In this document: one piece after another, positions 17,526 to 24,524 of the stretch
Layout of the letters: every line of letters begins with the position of its first letter
Numbering within the stretch: position 1 is the first letter of the stretch
Source: F1-120-MAGs118 sp013360535
Lineage (GTDB): Bacteria; Planctomycetota; UBA1135; GCA-002686595
DNA: 64,000 bases
NCBI GenBank assembly: GCA_026647215.1
Contig: JAPKHC010000001.1
Location: forward strand, 372,001-436,000
Reading direction: 5' to 3'
Notes under the pieces: model-generated
Told to the model about the DNA's origin: nothing
Databases searched by the model: none
The model's input: only the letters and a program-made list of their open reading frames with translations
Position numbers and translations under genes: made by a program

Positions 17526-18389
17526 GTGCAATCGTTTCCGACTTCCGGCGTCCCGACGCCCAACGCGAAGGTGTTCGTCGAGGGCCGCTACCGCAAGCTC
17601 ACGCGCGACCTGCCGCAGACCGTGTTCTTCTGCCCCGATTGCAAGGGGCATCCGCGGCGCCGCAAGGGCTGCGAACGCTGCGAAGGCTTCGGCAAGCTGT
17701 CGCGCGATTCGGTGCAGGAGCTCGTCGGCTGGGTGCTCGGCGCCGCCTTCAAGACGCGCAAGAACAAGTTCCACGGCGCGGGGCGCGAGGACGTCAACGT
17801 GCGCATGCTGGGCGAGGGCCGCACGTTCGTGGTCGAGCTCCTCAACCCCAAGTGCTTCGAGGTCGACCTCGCGGCCTGCGAGGCCGAGATCAACCGGCGC
17901 AACGAGGGCCGGCTCGAGGTGCTCGGGCTGCACTGGACCGAGAAGACGCGCGTCGCTCAGATCAAGGAAGAGCAGCACGCCAAGGAATACCGCGCGCTCG
18001 TGCGTGCGGCGGCGCCGCTCGATCCCGCGAAGGTGGCCGCGCTCGTCGGACCGCGCCTGGAGATCGTGCAGAAGACTCCCAGTCGCGTCGCGCACCGCCG
18101 CGCGGACATGGATCGCCAGCGCTGGATCGAGGTCACCAAGGCCGAGCTCGCGACGCCCGCCGAGGACGGCACGCCGCAGTTCGAGCTCGTCGTGCGCGCG
18201 CAGCACGGCACGTACGTCAAGGAAGCGATCAGCGGCGAGGGCGGCTCGACCCGGCCGTCGATCTCCGAGCTCGTCGGCAGCGCGTCGGAGTGTGTCGAGC
18301 TCGACGTGCTCGCGATCCTCGGCAGCGAGGGCGAAGCCAAGCCGACTCCGCCGCCCCCGCCGTCGTTCGGCGCGTTCCTCGACGACTAG
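17526..18389 (+). CDS. pus10: Pus10-like tRNA pseudouridine synthase lacking THUMP domain
   Basis: Pus10 makes pseudouridine at tRNA positions 54/55 in archaea and eukaryotes. This 287-residue protein carries the Pus10 catalytic core: KFHGAGREDVNVRMLG (with the catalytic Asp of the RED stretch), RTFVVELLNPK, an EAEIN segment, then QKTPSRVAHRRAD and GTYVKEAISGEGGSTRPS near the C-terminus, all in family order. A short Cys cluster near the N-terminus (CPDCKGHPRRRKGCERCEG) may bind zinc. The N-terminal THUMP-containing region of archaeal Pus10 is missing, so tRNA recognition must differ. GTG 17526 is preferred over GTG 17520 because AAGAGGTGATC (17515-17525) is a near-perfect ribosome binding site. 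It ends in a Pro-rich tail. Pus10 in a bacterium is unusual; bacteria normally use TruB for Psi55. Confidence 0.85.
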   Translation: MQSFPTSGVPTPNAKVFVEGRYRKLTRDLPQTVFFCPDCKGHPRRRKGCERCEGFGKLSRDSVQELVGWVLGAAFKTRKNKFHGAGREDVNVRMLGEGRTFVVELLNPKCFEVDLAACEAEINRRNEGRLEVLGLHWTEKTRVAQIKEEQHAKEYRALVRAAAPLDPAKVAALVGPRLEIVQKTPSRVAHRRADMDRQRWIEVTKAELATPAEDGTPQFELVVRAQHGTYVKEAISGEGGSTRPSISELVGSASECVELDVLAILGSEGEAKPTPPPPPSFGAFLDD

Positions 18390-18474
18390 CCGAGACCGTT
18401 GCGGCTCCAGCGATCCGGCGACGTTCCAGAAAAAAGCACTGCACGGAGGTGCGAATCCCGCGGAAGATGGGGGG

Positions 18475-21162
18475 ATGAAGCGCCTTGTCGTCTCGCTGGT
18501 CACGTTCGGGCTCGCCGCCTGTGCTCCCGAACCCGCCTCCACGGAAGACTCGACCGACGGACGGCTCCTGATCGCGCCCGAGATCGCGGGACGTTCGCTC
18601 CCGGCGCCGACCGAGCATCGCCTTGGCGAAGGCACGGAGGCCGCCAACAAGAGCGCGCGCAAGCGCTGGTATGCGGAACTGCACCGCACGGCGCCCGACG
18701 TCGATTGGAAGGCGATCGAGCGCGACAACGCGCTGGTCGAGATGGAGCTGCGCAACGCGCGCGCGTCGAGCGGGATCGCGTTCCTGTCGACGAACGCGTG
18801 GACCGAGGTCGGCAGCAAGAACCAGGCGGGGCGCATGATGTGCGCGGTGCTCTCGCCCGACGGCACGCAGGTGTACGGCGGTTCCGCACTCGGCGGCGTG
18901 TGGCGCTGCGACCGTGGCGGGACGGGCTGGGTGCCGCTCGGCGACAACCTGTACGGCGGGGTGAGCGAGGTGCTCGCGCTTCCGGGAGAGACCGTGGGAG
19001 CGCCGGACGTGCTCGTGTGCGCCAACTCCTCGCTCGGGCTGCGCGTGACGCGCAACCAGGGCCAGACTTGGGAGACGCCGAGCGGCTTGAGTGCGGTCAC
19101 GTCGGTCCGCGAGCTGCGCCAGTTCGACGACGCGCAGCGCACGGTCGTCGTGTGGGCGCAGACCAACCTCGCCGGGAACGTGCCGGCGCTGTACGTGTCG
19201 ACCGACTACGCGCGCACGTTCACCAAGCGCTTCCAGATGTCGACGACGGGCAACTCCGACGCGTGGGTGCCGCGCACGGGTCCGCTCGCCGCGAACAATG
19301 TGTTCGTCGCGCACCGCGGGCGGATCCACCGCTCGACGGACGCGGGCTTCACGTTCGCGCCGCTCGCGCTGATCAACAGCGCGGCGACCGACGCCGTGAT
19401 CACGGGCTCCGAAGCGGGAGCGCCGACGCTGTACGTCGCGCTGAATGCGGGCGGCTGGACGATCCACCGCTCCGACAACGCGGGGACCAGCGCCACCCAG
19501 GTGCACACGCCGGGCGACTTCTGGGCGGAAATGTGCGCCTCGACCGTCAACCCGCAGGTCGTCCTCTACGGCGGCGTCGAGGCCTTCCGCTCGACCAACG
19601 GCGGCGCGTCGTTCACCAAGCTCAACGACTGGGGCGCGTACTACGGCGATCCGTTGCGCAAGCTGCACGCCGACACGATGGGCATCTACGCCTGGCCCGA
19701 CCCGCAGAGTGCGAGCGGCGAGAGCTTCTTCTACTGCATGGACGGCGGCATCTGGCACAGCGCGACGTCCGGCTCCAGTCCGCTCAACTGGTCGATGTCG
19801 GGGCTCGGCGTCAGCCAGTACTACTCGACCTTGACGTCGGCGACGAATCCGTCGCTGGTGCTCGCGGGTGCGCAGGATCAGGGTTACCAGCGCGGCTTCG
19901 TGCAGGCTTCGACCGGCTCCGGACCGTCGACGAACCTGACGCAGCTCATCAGCGGCGACTACGGCCACCTGACGTCGTCGGATGGCACGCACGCGGTCGT
20001 CTTCAGCAACTACCCCGGCTTCACGCTGGTGCAGGAAGGGCAGTCGAATCCGTCGCTGACGGCGTACGTCGACTTTCCCGCGGGTTCGAACCACCTGTGG
20101 CTGCCGCCCGTGGTCGCCGACCCGCTGCTCGCGACGAGTTACTTCCTGTGTGCGGAGCGGCTCTACCGCTTCAACAAGACCGCACCCGGAACGTGGACGA
20201 GTGTGGTCCACTCGACGCAGGATTTTTCCGCGGGTGCGGCGAATTACCTGACGGCGCTGGGCTTTGCGCCGAGCGATGCGCAGCGTGCCTACGCCGTCGA
20301 CGACGCCGGACGGCTGTACTTTTCGACGAACCACGGCACGAACTGGACGCAGTCGGCGTCGACCGGTCCCAACGAGCACTACTTCTACGGCAACACGGTC
20401 GCGGTGCACCCGACGAACGCGCTCGAGGCCGTCGTCGGCGGCTCGGGCTACAGCGCGCCGGGTGTGCTGCGCACGCTCGACGGCGGGCAGAACTGGAGCG
20501 CGCTCACGGCCGGACTGCCGGCGACGATGGTGTACGACCTCGTGTACGCGCGCGATGGCACGGGCGACGTGTACGCGGCGACCGAGGCCGGGCCGTGGCG
20601 CTTCGAACGTGCGCTGGGGACGTGGAGCAACCTCTCCGGCGGCGTCGCGCCGCTCACGCTCTACTGGTCGGTCGAGTTCGTCGGCACGGACCTCGTGCGC
20701 TACGGCACCTACGGGCGCGGCATCTGGGACTACCGGATTCCGCCGGCGTTCCACGCGGTCACGTACTGCACGGCCAAGATCAACTCGGCCTTCTGCGTGC
20801 CGGCGATCGGCTTCACGGGCGCGCCTTCGGCGACGGCGCCGACACCTTTCATCGTCGAAGCGAGCGACATCCTCGCGTCGAAGAACGGGCTCCTGTTCTA
20901 CGGCCAGCAGCCGCACGCCGCTGCGTACCAGGGCGGCACGATGTGCGTGCGCGCGCCGGTGCGCCGCACGTGGGTGCAAGGTTCCGGCGGCACGACGGGT
21001 TGTTCGGGCACGTTCGCGACCGACATGAACGCGCTGATCCGCTCCGGCTCGGATCCGCAGCTCGTGCCGGGCGCGACGGTCTACTGCCAGTACTGGTACC
21101 GCGATCCCGCCGACCCGTGGAACACGGGCCTGACGGACGGGCTCGAGTTCACGATCCCCTGA
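18475..21162 (+). CDS. Large secreted lipoprotein with BNR/sortilin-type repeats and shared C-terminal domain
   Basis: The protein has 895 residues. A lipoprotein signal (MKRLVVSLVTFGLAAC16) is followed by about 100 residues, then a long run of sialidase/sortilin-like BNR repeats (STDAGFTF, STNGGASFT, STNHGTNWT, TLDGGQNWS) forming beta-propellers from about residue 120 to 750. From about residue 764 there is a Cys-rich domain of about 130 residues (CTAKINSAFC, LLFYGQQ, YQGGTMCVRAPVRRT, VYCQYWYRDPADP) that ends the protein. The same domain ends the protein at 46519-48528. BNR proteins bind or cleave glycans, but no sialidase catalytic set is evident. It is probably displayed on the cell surface. 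Confidence 0.8.
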   Translation: MKRLVVSLVTFGLAACAPEPASTEDSTDGRLLIAPEIAGRSLPAPTEHRLGEGTEAANKSARKRWYAELHRTAPDVDWKAIERDNALVEMELRNARASSGIAFLSTNAWTEVGSKNQAGRMMCAVLSPDGTQVYGGSALGGVWRCDRGGTGWVPLGDNLYGGVSEVLALPGETVGAPDVLVCANSSLGLRVTRNQGQTWETPSGLSAVTSVRELRQFDDAQRTVVVWAQTNLAGNVPALYVSTDYARTFTKRFQMSTTGNSDAWVPRTGPLAANNVFVAHRGRIHRSTDAGFTFAPLALINSAATDAVITGSEAGAPTLYVALNAGGWTIHRSDNAGTSATQVHTPGDFWAEMCASTVNPQVVLYGGVEAFRSTNGGASFTKLNDWGAYYGDPLRKLHADTMGIYAWPDPQSASGESFFYCMDGGIWHSATSGSSPLNWSMSGLGVSQYYSTLTSATNPSLVLAGAQDQGYQRGFVQASTGSGPSTNLTQLISGDYGHLTSSDGTHAVVFSNYPGFTLVQEGQSNPSLTAYVDFPAGSNHLWLPPVVADPLLATSYFLCAERLYRFNKTAPGTWTSVVHSTQDFSAGAANYLTALGFAPSDAQRAYAVDDAGRLYFSTNHGTNWTQSASTGPNEHYFYGNTVAVHPTNALEAVVGGSGYSAPGVLRTLDGGQNWSALTAGLPATMVYDLVYARDGTGDVYAATEAGPWRFERALGTWSNLSGGVAPLTLYWSVEFVGTDLVRYGTYGRGIWDYRIPPAFHAVTYCTAKINSAFCVPAIGFTGAPSATAPTPFIVEASDILASKNGLLFYGQQPHAAAYQGGTMCVRAPVRRTWVQGSGGTTGCSGTFATDMNALIRSGSDPQLVPGATVYCQYWYRDPADPWNTGLTDGLEFTIP

Positions 21163-21184
21163 ACAGGAGCGGCGCGCGTGGCGT

Positions 21185-22765
21185 TCAGCGCGCGAGCAGC
21201 TGCTCGTAGAAGTCGAGCACCGCGCGCGAGGTCTCGAACGGCACGAGCTTGGCGAGCGCTTCGCGTTCCGGCGTCTCGAGCGTGCGAAGGCTGAGCACTT
21301 CCGCCGCGAGCAGGCGCTCGGGGCAGGGCGTCGCCATGTTCAGGTGCTTGGCGATCAGGTCCGCATTCGAGAGCGCGTCGAGCTCGCGGCGCAGGTTCTC
21401 GCGCTCGATCTTGTCGACGTAACCGAGCTGCTCGAGCGCAGCCATCGATGCGTCGTTGACCTTCATCTGGCCGCGAATGCCCCGCTCGAGCCGCTCCTGC
21501 GCGACCTTGCGCAGGCGCTCGACGACGTCGGGATGTTCCTTCGAGACGTCGTGGCGCTGGTGCGGGTCCTTGTTCAGGTCGAACAGCTCGAGCCGGATCC
21601 CTTCGCCGCACTCACCTTCGGCCGTCGGCAGGATCAGCGCCCAGCCCTCGGGGCTGAACACGGTCGTGTTGAAGCGCGTGAAGCTGAAGGCGTGATCCTT
21701 GCGGGCCTTCGAGCCGTCGAGCTGACGCAGCAGGCTCTCGCCCTGCAGTCCACCGGGCGTGGGGAGGTCGCACAGTTCGAGCAGCGTCGGAAACAGGTCC
21801 ACGTTCTCGACGGGAGTCGCGACACGGCGAGCCTTGGGCAGCTTCGCGCCGCGCAGCACGAGCGGCACGTTGACGAGCTCGCGGTGCACCTGGTTGCCGT
21901 GCGTGGGCATCAGCGTGTTGAAGAGCGTCGGGTTCTCGCCGCGGCGCAGCGCTTGCCCGCGCTGGCCGTTCATCAGCGCCACTTTTTCCCACAGCCCTTC
22001 GCCGTGGTCGGCCGTCAGAGCGACGACGCCACGCTCCGCGAGCCCCGCCGCCGCAAAGAGCTCGAGAAAACGGCCGACGCGCGCATCCGCGTAGCGCACA
22101 TCGTCGTCGTAGCCGCCGATTTCCTCGCGGATGCGTGCGATGTCGCGCTCCGCGGCTTCGAGGCCCAGTTCCTTCGCGATGCGCGGCAGGTACTCGGCGC
22201 GGTCGCCCGGCAGGAGGTCCGGCCTCTCGCGCCATTCGCTCGGCCCGTTCGGCACCACGTAAGGATCGTGGGGCTCGGTGATGTGGATGTACGTCAGGCT
22301 CGGCTTGGTCCCGACGCTCGCGAACCACTGGGCGATCGCCTCGTCGCTGCCGTACTCGTCGATGCGCTGAAACGGCGCAAAACCGCGCCCAAAACCGTTC
22401 TCGACGCTCACCAGCGGGTTCGAGGAAAACCCCGCCGTCACCCAGCCGGCCTTGGCGAAGCTCTCCGCCAGCGTCGGCAGCTCGGCGGGGATGTCGAGGC
22501 GCTCCTTCGCGATGTAGCGCCCGGTCATCAGCGACACCATCGAGGGGCTCGTGTACGACGCCTGCGAGATCGCGCGCTCGAACAGCACGCCTTCGGCCGC
22601 GAGCGCGTCGATGTGCGGCGAGGTCGGCCGCGGATAGCCCATGCACGACAGGTGATCGGCGCGCAGCGTGTCGACGACGATCAGGAGCACGTGCCGCGGC
22701 GGTTCCGGCTGCTTCGAGCAGCCGAAGCTGGCGACGAGGAGCAGCGCTGCGAAGGATCGTTTCAT
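21185..22765 (-). CDS. Sulfatase-fold lipoprotein with Thr at the formylglycine position
   Basis: The protein has 526 residues. The signal ends at SFGC16, an imperfect lipobox. The alkaline phosphatase/sulfatase fold is shown by HVLLIVVDTLRADHL (Asp32 metal ligand), TSPHIDALAAEGV, the DHGEGLW metal site and the ENVDLFPTLLELC helix. In the S1 sulfatase signature (C/S)xPSR the sequence is T72-SPSM, so the residue converted to formylglycine is Thr and the Arg is Met. A Thr nucleophile is normal in related phosphatase/phosphodiesterase branches and phosphoethanolamine transferases, so a phosphate ester or unconventional substrate is likely. The ATG at 22765 gives the signal peptide. It follows the FabZ-like gene by 28 bases. 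Confidence 0.75.
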   Translation of the reverse strand: MKRSFAALLLVASFGCSKQPEPPRHVLLIVVDTLRADHLSCMGYPRPTSPHIDALAAEGVLFERAISQASYTSPSMVSLMTGRYIAKERLDIPAELPTLAESFAKAGWVTAGFSSNPLVSVENGFGRGFAPFQRIDEYGSDEAIAQWFASVGTKPSLTYIHITEPHDPYVVPNGPSEWRERPDLLPGDRAEYLPRIAKELGLEAAERDIARIREEIGGYDDDVRYADARVGRFLELFAAAGLAERGVVALTADHGEGLWEKVALMNGQRGQALRRGENPTLFNTLMPTHGNQVHRELVNVPLVLRGAKLPKARRVATPVENVDLFPTLLELCDLPTPGGLQGESLLRQLDGSKARKDHAFSFTRFNTTVFSPEGWALILPTAEGECGEGIRLELFDLNKDPHQRHDVSKEHPDVVERLRKVAQERLERGIRGQMKVNDASMAALEQLGYVDKIERENLRRELDALSNADLIAKHLNMATPCPERLLAAEVLSLRTLETPEREALAKLVPFETSRAVLDFYEQLLAR

Positions 22766-22793
22766 CGTCGAGGGCACTTCAGCTCCCACCCGT

Positions 22794-23273
22794 TCACACT
22801 ACGACGCCGAGGATCTCCGTCTCCATGACGAGCTTGCCATCGACGAAGCCCTGCGCGGCGTAGGTGAACATCGAGCTGCGCACGCGCACGGTCTTGGCGA
22901 CGAGGATCAGCCGCGCGGGCGGGCTCACGACGCCGCGGAAGCGGGTCTCGTTCAGGCCGCCGAAGCCGACGAACTGGCCGGGGTCCTTGGACTGGTAGGA
23001 GAGGAACTGCCAGGTCGCGAGCTGGGCCGCGGCCTCGAGCTGCAGGACGCCGGGGAAGATCGGTCGGCCCGGGATGTGGTCGGGCGCCCACCAGTCTTCC
23101 GCGGAGAGGTCCTTGAAGCCCACGACCAGCTGCTCCTGCGGCGCGTCGTGCAGGATCCCGTCGAGCATCGCGAAGCGGTTGCGCTGGCGGCAGAGCTTGC
23201 GGATCTCGTCCGAGCTCACCAGCACGCGAGTGAGGTCGAGGGACGCGAGGTCGACGAGGGGTTGAGCGGGCAA
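22794..23273 (-). CDS. FabZ-like 3-hydroxyacyl-ACP dehydratase
   Basis: The 159-residue hotdog-fold protein has the FabZ/FabA-type active-site helix DHIPGRPIFPGVLQLEAAAQ, with His66 and Glu80 in the catalytic places. RNRFAMLDGI matches the N-terminal (R)FPFLLVDRI strand of FabZ. FabZ dehydrates 3-hydroxyacyl-ACP in fatty-acid elongation; paralogues act in lipid A or specialised lipid pathways. The neighbouring genes are not fatty-acid genes, so it is probably an accessory paralogue. The start is TTG (23271-23273), with no better alternative upstream of the conserved region. Downstream, 28 bases separate it from the sulfatase-like gene. Confidence 0.8.
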   Translation of the reverse strand: MPAQPLVDLASLDLTRVLVSSDEIRKLCRQRNRFAMLDGILHDAPQEQLVVGFKDLSAEDWWAPDHIPGRPIFPGVLQLEAAAQLATWQFLSYQSKDPGQFVGFGGLNETRFRGVVSPPARLILVAKTVRVRSSMFTYAAQGFVDGKLVMETEILGVVV

Positions 23274-23313
23274 GGCGGGTCCGATCGAAGGTGGGGGGCG
23301 AAAGCGGAAACCG

Positions 23314-24438
23314 TCAACGGCGCAGGCGGATCTCGATCTCGCCGGGGCCCTCGTCGGGATGGAAGTGGAGCTGCGCGTCGCCGTTCCCGGCCGTCGGGTC
23401 GCTGGCGTAGAGCTTGAGGTCGCCGCCGACGCAGGGGCCGACGCTGGCGCGACCGTCGGGACCCGTGAGGAGCTCGAAGGCGCCGCTGGCGAGCCCCAGT
23501 CCCTGCACCTTGACGCCCGTGAGCCCGACGCCGTTCTCGTCGACCACGCGCACGTTGAGCGTGCCCATCAGCGGCGTCGACAGGTCGCGCAGGTGCGCGG
23601 ACGGCGCGACGAAGCTCAGGTCCTCGACGGCGGCGAGCGCGGCCTCGGGCGAGCCGACGCGCACGCGGTAGTCGCCGTCGGGAACCTTGGGGAACGTGTA
23701 GGTGCCGCTCGCGTCGGTCTTGACCTCGCGGCGGAACTCGCCGCGTTGGGCGAGGAGGTGCACGGCGAGCCCTGCGACCGGCGTGCCGCGGGCGTCGACG
23801 ACACGACCCGAGATGTAGCCGCGCTCGCGCAGCGTGAGCGGGAAGACGACGTCGACCTCGTCGGGCTTGCGCAGCTCGAACTCGTAGGGCTCGCTCTCCA
23901 TGTCCCCGGCGCTGGCGCGCACGGTGTAGGCGCCGAGCTGCACGTCGTCGATCTCGACGGTCGGGCCGGAGGTCACCTCGACCCGGCGACCGACGGCGCG
24001 CTCGCCGCCGAGGCGGGCCACCGCGGGAGTGAACGTGACCGTCCAGCGCTCGGGCACGGCGACGCCCGCCGGCACGGCGAGGTGGATCTCGACCTTGCCG
24101 CGGCCGTCGAAACGGCTGGAGTCGTCGAGCTCGGTCGGGTAGGCCGGAGGGGGGCGCTCGCCGGGCACGCCCAGCCCGGAGTCGGCACGGGTCACCTCGG
24201 GGTTCTCGAGCCTCGCCGGAGGCTCGACGGCGACCGGCGGCTCGGCCGCGGGCCCGGCGGCGGGAATCGGGTCCCGCTGGAGCCACCAGCCGACTAGCGC
24301 CGCGACCACGATCACGACGACAAGCCCCAACCCGAGCAACCGGGCGGAACCGGCGCGCGTTGACAGGCGCTGGAAGGGGGCACTACCCTTCGACCGCGAC
24401 GTTGCGGACTCCAACGATTCCAAATCCAAGTTCTTCAA
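23314..24438 (-). CDS. Membrane-anchored protein with carboxypeptidase-regulatory-like domains
   Basis: The protein has about 374 residues with a basic N-terminus, one transmembrane helix (LLGLGLVVVIVVAALVGWWL) and a Pro-rich linker. The exported part contains beta-sandwich domains: one about residue 145-200 and a clear carboxypeptidase-regulatory-like domain (GYISGRVVDARGTPVAGLAV ... DASGTYTFPKVPDGDYRV), then another (LMGTLNVRVVDENGVGLTGVKV). These are adhesive or structural modules. The start is uncertain: only TTG codons are available (24438 or 24504), and base composition at 24380-24440 is unlike coding DNA, so the gene may begin even later. Its stop leaves 40 bases before the FabZ-like start. 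Confidence 0.65.
   Translation of the reverse strand: MKNLDLESLESATSRSKGSAPFQRLSTRAGSARLLGLGLVVVIVVAALVGWWLQRDPIPAAGPAAEPPVAVEPPARLENPEVTRADSGLGVPGERPPPAYPTELDDSSRFDGRGKVEIHLAVPAGVAVPERWTVTFTPAVARLGGERAVGRRVEVTSGPTVEIDDVQLGAYTVRASAGDMESEPYEFELRKPDEVDVVFPLTLRERGYISGRVVDARGTPVAGLAVHLLAQRGEFRREVKTDASGTYTFPKVPDGDYRVRVGSPEAALAAVEDLSFVAPSAHLRDLSTPLMGTLNVRVVDENGVGLTGVKVQGLGLASGAFELLTGPDGRASVGPCVGGDLKLYASDPTAGNGDAQLHFHPDEGPGEIEIRLRR
24360..24389 (+). promoter_or_regulatory. Strong consensus promoter for the phosphodiesterase-like gene
   Basis: TTGACA (24360-24365, perfect consensus), 18 bases, TACCCT (24384-24389). It precedes the ATG at 24525 by about 135 bases and overlaps the 5' end of the divergent gene. 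The following stretch to about 24440 is relatively AT-rich, as expected of a leader. Confidence 0.5.
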
Positions 24439-24524
24439 ATGGTTACGGCGGGTGCCCGGTGCGGGTGGCCAGCCAGATCCTAGCCGCCCTCGCGGGCGCG
24501 ACAAGGCCTTCGAGGCCGTCCCCG

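Noticed and set aside
15459..18389. Plus-strand frame of about 976 residues continuing into the Pus10-like gene
   Set aside because: The first two thirds are antisense to the GT39-like and DPM-like genes. Only the part from 17526 shows homology and a ribosome binding site.
21163..21184. Terminator between the BNR lipoprotein and sulfatase-like genes
   Set aside because: The 22-base gap holds no convincing dyad; GCGCGCG stretches pair weakly and in several ways.
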